Below, piece after piece: positions 1 through 8,595 of a DNA stretch of 64,000 nucleotides. The translations under genes were made by a program, and so were the position numbers. The stretch is taken from the NCBI GenBank assembly GCA_020348385.1, contig CP070750.1, forward strand, positions 1-64,000. The letters are read 5' to 3'. Below the pieces are notes generated by a model. The model was given only the letters and a program-made list of their open reading frames with translations, ran no database searches and had not been told where the DNA came from. How positions within the stretch are numbered: the first letter of the stretch is position 1; every line of letters starts with the position of its first letter. Source of the stretch: Candidatus Aminicenantota bacterium (GTDB taxonomy: Bacteria > Acidobacteriota > Aminicenantia > Aminicenantales > Aminicenantaceae).

Positions 1-386
1 TTTTCATGATAGCGGTCATAGCTCAATTCGAACAAGACATACAGGCTGATCATGAGGAAGGCAGCAATACCAACTGCAAGCCCCAGAATATTCAGAAGGG
101 AATACGTCTTGTTCCTCGTCAGGTTTCTGAAAGCGGCCGTGAGATAATTTTTAAACATGGTTATGCTCCCATAATAAGAATTGGAAACAAATGAAGGAAC
201 AGCTTTGATAACCTGGATAAGGTACCACGCGGCAGCAGCGAATCGACCTCTGTCCCTGAGAAATTCGCGGTAGGCCTCTTCAAAGTCCCCGAGTTTTTCG
301 TATGCTTCCTCTCTCTGCAAGAATTGTCTAAGGATCCATTCCAGTAATCTTGGAGGTTTTCGCTTTTCATCCGCAAAATTTCTCAT
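1..386 (-). CDS. ABC transporter permease with N-terminal prefix domain (N-terminal part only)
   Basis: Reading the minus strand from ATG at 386 gives about 128 residues before the window ends, with no stop. Residues 1-75 match the permease prefix domain seen in the 2246 gene (PPRLLEWILRQF against PPRLPEWIVRRL). They are followed by the usual MFKNYLTAAFRNLTRNK start of the MacB/FtsX core and a first membrane helix (SLLNILGLAVGIAAFLM), then the LSYDRYHE signature. The start is supported by alignment with the 2246 protein and an AGGA about 12 bases upstream. The family exports or extracts envelope substrates together with an ATPase, but no ATPase is encoded nearby. The rest of the gene lies outside the window. 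The upstream motif at 432-473 resembles the one before the 2246 permease. Confidence 0.85.
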   Translation of the reverse strand, partial: MRNFADEKRKPPRLLEWILRQFLQREEAYEKLGDFEEAYREFLRDRGRFAAAAWYLIQVIKAVPSFVSNSYYGSITMFKNYLTAAFRNLTRNKTYSLLNILGLAVGIAAFLMISLYVLFELSYDRYHE

Positions 387-431
387 CCGATGAAAATCCT
401 ATCCATTCTGATAAGTATCAATATTTGATAC

Positions 432-473
432 ATATCTATATATACATACGTCTTTACTACCAAAAGGTTACAC
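432..473 (-). promoter_or_regulatory. Conserved promoter-side motif upstream of the partial permease
   Basis: On the minus strand this reads GTGTAACCTTTTGGTAGTAAAG followed closely by CGTATGTATATATA. With one-base gaps it matches 2195-2232 on the plus strand, which sits in front of the second prefix-domain permease. The shared core is GTAA(A)CCTTTTGGT(A)GTAAA plus an AT-rich CGTAT-TATATA block. It is probably a common operator and promoter region; the regulator is unknown. Confidence 0.4.
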
Positions 474-649
474 AAAACATGACATTCTTTGCTTTTTTCG
501 ATGACGGTCCGTCAAAACAGCTTCAGCCAATCCTGTCGCTTCCTTGCGGTATGAATGAGACAGGAAACATTTTCAGATTGATTTCGTATAAATTACTGCT
601 TGTTCCGATAGTATCCTAATATTTGAAGCAGATATTTGGGAGGATGGGC

Positions 650-2149
650 ATGAGAAAAAAAATCAAGTTCTGTCTGGCCGCATTCTTCATTTTGCATCTC
701 TCGTTTATCGCGTCCGCTCAGGAGGGTACCCAAGAAGATCCGTTCAAAGGCTTTCCTGAGCTTGTTGAAGATTTGATATCCGAGTGGCAGATTCCCGGTA
801 TGGCCATAGGAGTGGTGAGAGACGGAGAAATCATTTACATGGAAGGATTCGGCTTCCGGGATTTGGAAAATAAGCTACCCGTGACGACAAAGACTGTTTT
901 TGGGATCGGATCCATTTCAAAATCGTTCACTTCCATGTCTGTGGCTTTGCTTGTGGATGAGGCCAAACTGAAGTGGGATACGCCTGTGATCTCATACCTG
1001 CCGGATTTCAAACTCTACGATGATTATGCCACTCTGCACGCCACACCGCGAGATCTCCTCTGCCACCGGACGGGAATGGCGGATCATCAGTTGATGACCT
1101 ACGGTTCTCCCTTCAGCCGCGAAGAGGTTTACATGCTTCTCCGGTACCTGGAACCGAACTTGGGATTCCGGGATAGGTTTCAATACAACAATTTGATGTA
1201 CCTGACAGCAGGCTACCTTGTCGGCCGAGTCAGCGACGGAACCTGGGAGGATTTCATCAGAAAGCGCATATTGAAACCACTGGAAATGGATGCCACCAAT
1301 TTTTCTCTTGAGATTAAAGATGCGGATGACCACTCCCTTCCTTATATATTCAGTGGTGGTGAGATCACAACCCTTCCTTTCCGCAGAAGGGATGCCAGTG
1401 GGCCTTCCGGAGGGCTCAATTCCAACATCGAAGATATGCTCAAATGGCTCAAACTGCATCTCGACCAGGGAAAAGTCGGGGAGAAACAGCTCATTTCGGA
1501 AAAAAGCCTGATAGAGATACTAACTCCGCAAATGCCCGTTAACTACACACCTGGATCTGCCATCGGACCCGTAACTGATTATGGATTTGGCTGGAACATT
1601 CAGCCCTACGAAGGGCATCACTTGAATCATGTGGGGGGGTGGATCGAAGGGTTTGTGACTTGGATCAGTTTCATGCCAGTCGAAAACATCGGTGTCGCCG
1701 TCCTGTGCAATATGTCAGATTGTCAACTGCCGTTATTTATAAACTATGTCATTTACAGCCGCCTTCTCGGCCTTGAGAAGTTCGATTGGGACAAATATCT
1801 TAAAAGCAATAAACCCAGGTACTTGAGTCGATCCTATAATTCAAGAAGAAAACCGCGCTCTAATCCTAATAGGCCCTCTTCCCCCCCGGAGGTGTTGGAA
1901 GGAATTTACGATCACCCGGCCTTTGGACGCATCATTATCGCACACGAGAACGGGAACCTCTATGCCGTATTTCATGGGGAAAAAATGACGTTGAACCATA
2001 TGAGAGACAATGTCTTCCTGACGGAACACCTTCTCGATGGTTTTAACCGCAAGAGGATAAGCTTTGTTGCCGACGATCAAGGGAAGGTCGGAAAGCTCGA
2101 AATGAGGTTGCAGCAGGGAGTCAAAGACATCGTTTTCCTGCGACAATGA
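650..2149 (+). CDS. Secreted serine hydrolase, beta-lactamase/PBP class C family, with DUF3471-like C-terminus
   Basis: A 499-residue protein of the PF00144 family (penicillin-binding-type serine hydrolases, esterases and peptidases). I chose ATG 650 because GGGAGG lies at 638-643, six bases upstream; TTG 623 is also open but lacks a site. Residues 1-24 form a signal peptide ending near ASA-QEG. The catalytic SxxK is SISK near residue 88, the YxN equivalent is YNN near residue 180, and the KTG-like box is HVGG near 326. After a basic, proline-rich linker, residues about 410-499 resemble the DUF3471 beta domain found on such hydrolases. It stands alone between two permeases. The natural substrate cannot be read from the sequence. 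Confidence 0.85.
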   Translation: MRKKIKFCLAAFFILHLSFIASAQEGTQEDPFKGFPELVEDLISEWQIPGMAIGVVRDGEIIYMEGFGFRDLENKLPVTTKTVFGIGSISKSFTSMSVALLVDEAKLKWDTPVISYLPDFKLYDDYATLHATPRDLLCHRTGMADHQLMTYGSPFSREEVYMLLRYLEPNLGFRDRFQYNNLMYLTAGYLVGRVSDGTWEDFIRKRILKPLEMDATNFSLEIKDADDHSLPYIFSGGEITTLPFRRRDASGPSGGLNSNIEDMLKWLKLHLDQGKVGEKQLISEKSLIEILTPQMPVNYTPGSAIGPVTDYGFGWNIQPYEGHHLNHVGGWIEGFVTWISFMPVENIGVAVLCNMSDCQLPLFINYVIYSRLLGLEKFDWDKYLKSNKPRYLSRSYNSRRKPRSNPNRPSSPPEVLEGIYDHPAFGRIIIAHENGNLYAVFHGEKMTLNHMRDNVFLTEHLLDGFNRKRISFVADDQGKVGKLEMRLQQGVKDIVFLRQ

Positions 2150-2194
2150 TGTGCCGACATACAGCGACAAAATCCTGACTAAAAGAGTCTCTAA

Positions 2195-2232
2195 GTAAAC
2201 CTTTTGGTGTAAACTGGCGTATATATATTTGC
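2195..2232 (+). promoter_or_regulatory. Direct-repeat motif and AT-rich block upstream of the 2246 permease
   Basis: GTAAAC occurs at 2195-2200 and again at 2209-2214, separated by CTTTTGGT, then CGTATATATATTT. The arrangement matches the minus-strand motif at 432-473 before the other prefix-domain permease. It ends only about 14 bases before the ATG, so the transcript leader must be very short if this is the promoter. Confidence 0.4.
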
Positions 2233-2245
2233 AATACACAAATAA

Positions 2246-4819
2246 ATGGGAAGAGACAAGAATCTTAGTCCTCCGCGATTACCCGAGTGGATCGTCCGGA
2301 GACTGGCATGGGCTGAAGATCGATTTTCCATCCAACAGAATCTCCGCGAAGAATACATGTACATCTTAGAAACGAGAGGAGCCCGCTGGGCCCATCTTTG
2401 GTATTGGGGACACATGATTAGATCCCTGTTTCCGTTCGTCAAACTAGCGGTTTATTGGAGGTTTATCATGCTCAAAAATTATCTGAAAATAGCGCTCAGG
2501 AATTTTGTCAAGCATAAGAGTTTTTCCTTTATCAATATTTCGGGTCTTGCCATAGGCATGGCCTGCTGCATGCTGATTATGATGTGGGTTCAGGACGAAT
2601 TGAACTATGAGAGGTTCCACGAGAATCTCGACGATATATTCTGCATCGCCAATTATTCGACGGATACTCCAGATGTTCTCGGGTCTTCGGTTCCAGCGCC
2701 CTTAGTTCCGTATTTGAAGGATAGATATGTCGAAATAAAACATGCCTCACGGTTCAGGGGCAGCGGAAGGCGGCTCTTTTCCTACGATGGGAACAATGTT
2801 TTCGAAGACAGCGGCGGCTTTGCCGATCCCGAGCTGTTCGACATTTTTTCATTCAAAACTGTTTTGAACGATCCGAAAGCAGCATTGACGGATTTCAATA
2901 CGATAATCCTCACAAAAAGCATGGCGGAAAGATATTTCGGTTCCGAGGATCCTTTGGGAAAAACGATGAAATTGGAGAATCAGTATGTTTTTTCCGTGGG
3001 TGCCGTCATCGAAGATATCCCCAAAAACTCCAGTATTCAATTCGATTATTTGATTAAATTCGAGAATTTTGGCAGATTCGATCGGGTAGAAATGGATAAC
3101 TGGGGAAGGCACGAAAATTATAGCGGATTCGTCATTTTTCACGACAGTGTAGATCCAGAGGTTTTCTCGGAGAAGATTGCCGGTGCCATTGTCGATAATC
3201 TTCCGGATTCGAACTTCAGACTGAAGCTTCACCCATACAAAAATCTTCGTTTATTCGGATTGAACAACGATGGGAGTTTAAAATTCGTCCTTATTTTTTC
3301 TGCTATTGCCATCTTGATGCTCCTGATTGCCTGCATAAATTTCGTGAATCTGACAACAGCCCAGGCGGGAAAAAGAGCGAAGGAGATCGGGCTGAGGAAA
3401 GTTATCGGGGCCAGCAAGTCATCGATAAGAAGACAGGTGTATTCGGAGCTTGTCGCCATAGTGACGATCGCATTTGTTCTTGCGCTTATTCTGGTTTATC
3501 TCTTCCTCCCGAGATTAAATGCTCTTTCGGGCAAATCACTCACTCTGACGTTGTCCGGGAGTCTAGGCTTATTGCTCTTTATGTTGGGTATCGCATTGGT
3601 TACGTTGATCGTTTCAGGTACTTATCCAGCTTTTTATTTGTCTGCCTTTTCTCCAGCCAAAATACTGAATTCAGCGACTTCGACGGGTTCAGGAAGTTCT
3701 TCTTTGAGGAAAGTGCTGGTCATCGCGCAGTTCGCGATTTCCATCGTTCTGATCATATCGACGATCGTTATCACCAGACAGATGATTTATATCAAAAATA
3801 AAGAGCTGGGTTTCGATAAGGATCATTTGGTCTACATCGATATTTTGGGCAATTTAAAAGTAAGATACGATACCGTTAAAAATGAGCTATTAAAAAATCC
3901 CAATATCAATTCTGTAACGGTCGCGCAGAGTCTTCCGAATATTGCTGGAAATTTCGCAGGAAGCCTCGATTGGGAAGGAAAACCTGCCGATGTAAGAGGG
4001 GGAATGAATTTTATCGCCGTGGAGAAGGATTATTTCGATACAGTCGGGATCGAATTTCTCGAGGGTGAGACTTTTAAAACGATTCCAGACAATCAACTAC
4101 TCAGAGAGTTCATTATCAATAAAAAAGCCATTGAGTTGATGGGGATAGAAAATCCTGTCGGGAAGTCCTTCAAAATGTGGGATAGAGATGAAGGCCGGAT
4201 AATCGGGATCGTGAAGAATGTCCACAATGCACCCTTGCATCAGGAAATTCGACCTGCATTTTATGTGCAGTTTCCCTATTTCTATAATTATTTGATTATC
4301 AACATGAAAAACGAAAATATCCAAAATACTATAGGATTCATTCAGGATGTCCACAAAAGACTCAATCCCAATTATCCGTTCGAATTTCATTTCATGAATG
4401 AAAATATCGATCGGTTTTACCAGAAAGAAAGACAGGTAAACAGGTTAATCACCTATTTCACGGTGCTGGCCATTTTTATTTCCTGCCTTGGCCTGTTTGG
4501 GTTATCCCTATTCATGGCGGAGCAGCGGATCAAAGAGATCGGCATCCGGAAAACACTCGGGGCGACCGTCACCCATATTGTCGGGCTGATGTCGAAGGAT
4601 TTCCTTTCTCTCGTTGGGGTTGCTAATCTTATCGCTTGGCCTGCCTCCTATTTTATCATGAACAAATGGCTTCAGAATTTCACCTACCGGATCGATATCG
4701 GACTATGGATATTCGCCCTGGCTGCTGCCATGGCGCTGTTCATCGCACTTCTCACGATCAGTTTCCAAACCATCAAAGCCGCCACGTCGAATCCGGTCGA
4801 TTCCTTGCGGTATGAATAG
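2246..4819 (+). CDS. ABC transporter permease (MacB/FtsX type) with prefix domain
   Basis: 857 residues, with the two-repeat layout of acidobacterial-type permeases. Residues 1-75 are the prefix domain. The first helix is at about 87-112, and the first extracytoplasmic MacB_PCD domain runs to about 340. FtsX helices follow at about 345-370, 400-425 and 440-465, with the cytoplasmic EIGLRKVIGASKSSI coupling motif between them. A second helix/periplasmic unit covers about 488-725, and the last FtsX set begins at about 736 with EIGIRKTLGATVTHI. The protein ends in TSNPVDSLRYE, shared with the 8596 and (nearly) the 60478 permease. There is no clear ribosome site, but start alignment with the gene at 1-386 supports ATG 2246. 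No ATPase gene is adjacent. Confidence 0.9.
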   Translation: MGRDKNLSPPRLPEWIVRRLAWAEDRFSIQQNLREEYMYILETRGARWAHLWYWGHMIRSLFPFVKLAVYWRFIMLKNYLKIALRNFVKHKSFSFINISGLAIGMACCMLIMMWVQDELNYERFHENLDDIFCIANYSTDTPDVLGSSVPAPLVPYLKDRYVEIKHASRFRGSGRRLFSYDGNNVFEDSGGFADPELFDIFSFKTVLNDPKAALTDFNTIILTKSMAERYFGSEDPLGKTMKLENQYVFSVGAVIEDIPKNSSIQFDYLIKFENFGRFDRVEMDNWGRHENYSGFVIFHDSVDPEVFSEKIAGAIVDNLPDSNFRLKLHPYKNLRLFGLNNDGSLKFVLIFSAIAILMLLIACINFVNLTTAQAGKRAKEIGLRKVIGASKSSIRRQVYSELVAIVTIAFVLALILVYLFLPRLNALSGKSLTLTLSGSLGLLLFMLGIALVTLIVSGTYPAFYLSAFSPAKILNSATSTGSGSSSLRKVLVIAQFAISIVLIISTIVITRQMIYIKNKELGFDKDHLVYIDILGNLKVRYDTVKNELLKNPNINSVTVAQSLPNIAGNFAGSLDWEGKPADVRGGMNFIAVEKDYFDTVGIEFLEGETFKTIPDNQLLREFIINKKAIELMGIENPVGKSFKMWDRDEGRIIGIVKNVHNAPLHQEIRPAFYVQFPYFYNYLIINMKNENIQNTIGFIQDVHKRLNPNYPFEFHFMNENIDRFYQKERQVNRLITYFTVLAIFISCLGLFGLSLFMAEQRIKEIGIRKTLGATVTHIVGLMSKDFLSLVGVANLIAWPASYFIMNKWLQNFTYRIDIGLWIFALAAAMALFIALLTISFQTIKAATSNPVDSLRYE

Positions 4820-4904
4820 TAAATTTGACTTTCCTTTTTATTGAAAATCATTTATAGATAGATCATCAGGATCTCTTCATGACTGTTTAAAAGAGGGGAT
4901 AAAA

Positions 4905-6281
4905 ATGAGCAAAAGGTCGAGCTGGGTTTATCGCTTTTTTAGGATTTTCACTGTAATTCATCCCGGGGAGGCCGGGACGACATGGCTTCTGTCCCTGATA
5001 TTTTTTCTGCTCTTTACGGGATATTACCTGCTTCGCCCTGTTCGAGAGGGTTTGATATTGACCGAATGGTCGCCCAATATGAAAAGCTATCTCGGCGGGG
5101 CAATCGCCGTGCTTCTCATTTTTGTGGTCAAAATCTTCAGTCGCATCGCATCCAAGGTTCCTCGCCAGAAGCTGATTACATGGGTAACACTGTTTTTTAT
5201 CTCCAATCTCGTTCTTTTTTATATCATTGATGGGCTTGGTGTTTCTCAAGCTGCCATCGCCATTATCTTTTATGTCTGGTTGGGCATTTTCAATCTGATG
5301 GTCGTGGCCCAGTTCTGGGGATTCAGCAATGACCTTTATACCGAAGAGGCAGGAAAGCGGCTGTTTCCTTTGATCATGTTCGGAGCCAACTTCGGCGCGC
5401 TGATTGGCGGAATTGTATCTCGCAGGATTCTGGGTCCGCTGAATGAGTATCAAGTAATGATGTTGACTGCTGTTATGTTAGCGATGTGTATCGTTTTGAC
5501 ACATGTGGTTCACCATCGGGAGATAAAAAGAGCAAAGAAGAAGGGATTGGAGGCTCCTCCGGAAGGTGAAAGACCAATCGGAAAAGAGGAAAAACCCCTT
5601 GAAACTGGGGGCGGGTTTCGATTGATCTTTAAGAGCCGTTACCTTCTGTATATCGCTTTTTTTATCCTTGTTTTGAACTTTATCAACACAAACGGCGAAT
5701 ACATCTTGAGCCATGTGGCAAGTTACACCGCCTCCACGGCTATTGAAACAGGGCAGGCGGACGGATTGACTCAAAATGTATTAATCGGCAGATTTTATTC
5801 TAATTTCTACATTATCATGAACCTCATTGCCATATTCATTCAACTTTTCCTGGTTTCCCGTATCTTCAAATGGTTCGGAGTGAGGACGGCTGTGTTGATT
5901 CTTCCATTCATCGTTCTGGGTGGATACTTTGCCATAGGAGCAGGGGTGTCATTGATCGTCGTGAGATGGATTAAAAGCCTCGAAAATGCCACCGACTATT
6001 CATTGATGAACACCACCAAACATTCTCTTTTCCTGATCACAGCACGGGAAGAGAAGTACAAGGCAAAGGCTGCGATCGATACCTTTTTCCATCGGTCGGG
6101 CGATGTCCTGTCTGCTATGCTGGTGTTTGCCTGCGCTGCCTATTTTGCCATCGATTTTGAAAACATCCAGAACATCAGCATCGTCGCAAGGATCAATGTG
6201 GGCATAATCCTCGTTTTTATCCTACTCGGGGCCTTGATAATCAAAGAACATAAAAAGCGATCTTCAAATCATGAGCAATGA
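4905..6281 (+). CDS. TlcA-type NTP/NDP exchange transporter (AAA family, MFS fold)
   Basis: 458 residues with about 11-12 hydrophobic helices. The opening helix carries GYYLLRPVREGL, the characteristic start of ATP:ADP antiporter/Npt-family carriers (TC 2.A.12), and the FGANFGALIGG segment also fits. The family is best known from obligate intracellular bacteria, but homologues are common in free-living Acidobacteriota and Bacteroidetes, where the substrate is usually unproven. A charged cytoplasmic loop at about 205-240 separates the two halves. GAGGGG lies 7 bases before the ATG. It follows the permease by 85 bases and may be cotranscribed with it. Confidence 0.75.
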   Translation: MSKRSSWVYRFFRIFTVIHPGEAGTTWLLSLIFFLLFTGYYLLRPVREGLILTEWSPNMKSYLGGAIAVLLIFVVKIFSRIASKVPRQKLITWVTLFFISNLVLFYIIDGLGVSQAAIAIIFYVWLGIFNLMVVAQFWGFSNDLYTEEAGKRLFPLIMFGANFGALIGGIVSRRILGPLNEYQVMMLTAVMLAMCIVLTHVVHHREIKRAKKKGLEAPPEGERPIGKEEKPLETGGGFRLIFKSRYLLYIAFFILVLNFINTNGEYILSHVASYTASTAIETGQADGLTQNVLIGRFYSNFYIIMNLIAIFIQLFLVSRIFKWFGVRTAVLILPFIVLGGYFAIGAGVSLIVVRWIKSLENATDYSLMNTTKHSLFLITAREEKYKAKAAIDTFFHRSGDVLSAMLVFACAAYFAIDFENIQNISIVARINVGIILVFILLGALIIKEHKKRSSNHEQ

Positions 6282-6389
6282 CAGTGGATAGAAATTTTTA
6301 ACAATTCTGATATGGACAGGGCGGCTGTTGAGTTGACAGTTACAGCCAAGAGGGGCTAAGCTTTAATTATCAAAACAAAGGAATCCAGC

Positions 6390-7352
6390 ATGAAAAATTT
6401 TATTGTTTTTGTTTGTTTTACTTTGGCTATTTTGTTTTTGTTCCAACACTGTTCCCAACAAAGTTATGTTCCCTTATATCGAGGCCCGTATCTCGGTCAA
6501 AGGGCCCCCGGGATGATGGCCAAGTTGTTCGATCCCGGCATATTCAACGAAGGCGAATTTTTGGGATGTTCGGGATTTTTCAATAACGGAACGGTGTTCG
6601 TTTATGGCAGCATGAAACCCGACTCCGATTGGCGATTGAGGCCGGTTTATATTTCGGAAATGAAAAAAAATGGCCGGTGGACCATGCCAGAAATCGCTCC
6701 TTTCAGCAAATACTCCCCCTACAACTTCACGGTCGGTCCCGACGATCAAACCCTCTATTTCACCACGCTCAAGTCACCGGACAAGACCACGCACATGTTC
6801 GGGGAACAGGCTAACATCTGGGCAGTCAAGCTGGAGATGGATGGTTGGACCGAGCCTGTCATGATGGGTCGGTCGATCAACACTGAAAAGTATTACGAAA
6901 ACTATCCATCTGTCACGATTGATGGCACGATCTACTACATGAGTCGCAGAGAGGTGGGAGCCGGCCGGACGGATGTTTGGCGGTCACAGAATCTGGATGG
7001 TGTGTATGGGGAGGCGGAGAATCTAGGTAGTCCAATCAACACAGAAGTGAGCGACTTTGATCCGTTTGTGGCACCCGATGAGAGTTATCTGATCGTCTGC
7101 CAGGAATTTGAGGGGGGCTTTGGGAAAAGCGATCTATATGTGTATTTTCAGAGGGAGGATAAATCTTGGACAGAGGCGGTCAACCTGGGAGAAGGGGTGA
7201 ATTCATCGGGATTTGAGGCCCGTCCGTATGTGACACCCGATGGCAAATATCTTTTCTTCACGAGCAACCGGGAGGAGAGCGAGGGTGGTGAAGGCATTTA
7301 TTGGGTGGATGTCAAAGTTATCGATCAGGTAAAACCGAAGGAAATTATGTGA
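6390..7352 (+). CDS. WD40-like (PD40) beta-propeller lipoprotein
   Basis: 320 residues. A lipoprotein-like signal ends at LFQHC near residue 21, so the mature protein is probably lipid-anchored. Several PD40-type blades are visible, each with a DG-x-x-(L/I)-Y-(F/Y) turn: DDQTLYFTT, DGTIYYMSRR, DESYLIVCQ and DGKYLFFTSNREE, the last three preceded by INTE or VNS lead-ins. Such proteins are periplasmic scaffolds or sensors and are often annotated as TolB-like, without enzymatic residues. AAGGAA precedes the start. Its stop overlaps the GTG start of the next gene by four bases (GTGA), so the two are translationally coupled. Confidence 0.8.
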   Translation: MKNFIVFVCFTLAILFLFQHCSQQSYVPLYRGPYLGQRAPGMMAKLFDPGIFNEGEFLGCSGFFNNGTVFVYGSMKPDSDWRLRPVYISEMKKNGRWTMPEIAPFSKYSPYNFTVGPDDQTLYFTTLKSPDKTTHMFGEQANIWAVKLEMDGWTEPVMMGRSINTEKYYENYPSVTIDGTIYYMSRREVGAGRTDVWRSQNLDGVYGEAENLGSPINTEVSDFDPFVAPDESYLIVCQEFEGGFGKSDLYVYFQREDKSWTEAVNLGEGVNSSGFEARPYVTPDGKYLFFTSNREESEGGEGIYWVDVKVIDQVKPKEIM

Positions 7353-7744
7353 AACATAAAACTCTGGGGATAGGATTCGTTTTGTTGGTCTTGATTGGAT
7401 GTGCCACTGTGCATCGAGACGACCCGATCGATATCTACCAGAAAACCCAATCATATAAAAATTATTCTTTTGGTGATGTCTGGTCGGCGGCGATAAAATC
7501 TGTAAATGAAATGGAATTTGTAATCAAGAAAGCGACAAAAAACGTCGGCCTCATTCATGCCGAGGTAAAAAGGAATCCCAATCCTCATTACTTGCCTCCA
7601 CTCATGAATGTCGTCATCAAAGATGTCGACGGCAGAATCGAAGTGAATTTCCACATCGAACTACCAGGACAAAAGGACGATGCCGGGAAAAGAAGAACCT
7701 ATTCCAACCGGTTCTTCAAGACTTTGAGAAAAAATTTAAAATAA
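7349..7744 (+). CDS. Small lipoprotein of unknown function
   Basis: 131 residues starting at GTG 7349, which overlaps the stop of the PD40 gene in GTGA and has AAGGAA upstream. Residues 1-18 are a lipoprotein signal with lipobox LIGC. The mature part has alternating charged beta-like segments (VKRNPNPHYLPP, VVIKDVDGRIEVNFHIELP) and a basic C-terminus. I do not recognise the family. Coupling with the PD40 protein suggests a shared envelope complex. Confidence 0.7.
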   Translation: MKHKTLGIGFVLLVLIGCATVHRDDPIDIYQKTQSYKNYSFGDVWSAAIKSVNEMEFVIKKATKNVGLIHAEVKRNPNPHYLPPLMNVVIKDVDGRIEVNFHIELPGQKDDAGKRRTYSNRFFKTLRKNLK

Positions 7745-7798
7745 GAAATATCTGGTTGGATATTTTTGTAGATGGAGGCCAGGAAGGAGGGACAGAGC

Positions 7799-8578
7799 AT
7801 GAAGAAAAAAATATGGCGTTTATTCATATTGTTTGGATTATCGTTCCTCTTAATCTTATGCGCGAAATCAGGCGAGTTGGTCGTCCTTCATCAGGTGACC
7901 GGGCCGATCGATACGAACTGTTATCTCTTGTACGATGCCCAAACAAAAGAAGCCGCTTTAATAGATATCGGTGGCCCCATCGACACTCTCGTGGCTCACA
8001 TCCAGGAGAACGAACTGGATCTCAAGTACATTTTTGCCACCCACGTTCACATGGACCATGTGGAAGGCGTGCCCCAGATTCAAGAAATGTTCCCCGATGT
8101 ACTTCTCTGTTACAACAAAAAGGAATATGAGAATTTCTTTATCATTCCGGAATGGACAAAAGAAAATTTGCCGGATTTGTATGCAGCAATGTTGAATTCA
8201 CCGGATCTAAAAAAGTATGTGGAGTATGACCTTTCCATTTTTACAGAACCCGATATTTATCTGGAGGATAACCAGACTTACAGGCTGGGAAACCTGGAGA
8301 TACGAACATTCCTTTCGCCCGGCCATTCAGCGGGCAGCATCTGTTTCCATGTGGGAGATGTTTTGTTTTCTGGCGATGTCCTTTTTCACGGAGGGGTCGG
8401 CCGCACCGACATACTGGGAGGATCCAAGGAGAAAATCGCGAAATCTGTTCAAAGATTGTACGCTGAATTGCCCGATAGCACCAAGGTTTATCCCGGCCAT
8501 GGTGAGTTCACGGATATCGGAACAGAAAAGACGGAAAACGAGGAGGTCCGCATGGATGCTGTGACGATTAAAAATTAG
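7799..8578 (+). CDS. Metallo-beta-lactamase fold hydrolase, glyoxalase-II-like lipoprotein
   Basis: 259 residues from ATG 7799, which is preceded by AAGGAGG eight bases upstream. The N-terminus is a lipoprotein-like signal with LILC near residue 21. The MBL metal motif HVHMDH (HxHxDH) lies at about residues 81-86. Further ligands are in SPGHSAGS, FSGDVLF and YPGHG, the order seen in glyoxalase II and persulfide dioxygenase-like enzymes (binuclear metal hydrolases). The fold is secure; the substrate is not. An exported lipid-anchored form is less usual than the cytosolic one. It converges on the 8596 permease with only 17 bases between stops and no obvious terminator. Confidence 0.85.
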   Translation: MKKKIWRLFILFGLSFLLILCAKSGELVVLHQVTGPIDTNCYLLYDAQTKEAALIDIGGPIDTLVAHIQENELDLKYIFATHVHMDHVEGVPQIQEMFPDVLLCYNKKEYENFFIIPEWTKENLPDLYAAMLNSPDLKKYVEYDLSIFTEPDIYLEDNQTYRLGNLEIRTFLSPGHSAGSICFHVGDVLFSGDVLFHGGVGRTDILGGSKEKIAKSVQRLYAELPDSTKVYPGHGEFTDIGTEKTENEEVRMDAVTIKN

Positions 8579-8595
8579 ATATAAATTCTGTATTT

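Noticed and set aside
8579..8595. Terminator between the convergent MBL and permease genes
   Set aside because: The 17-base gap is AT-rich but forms no stem-loop.
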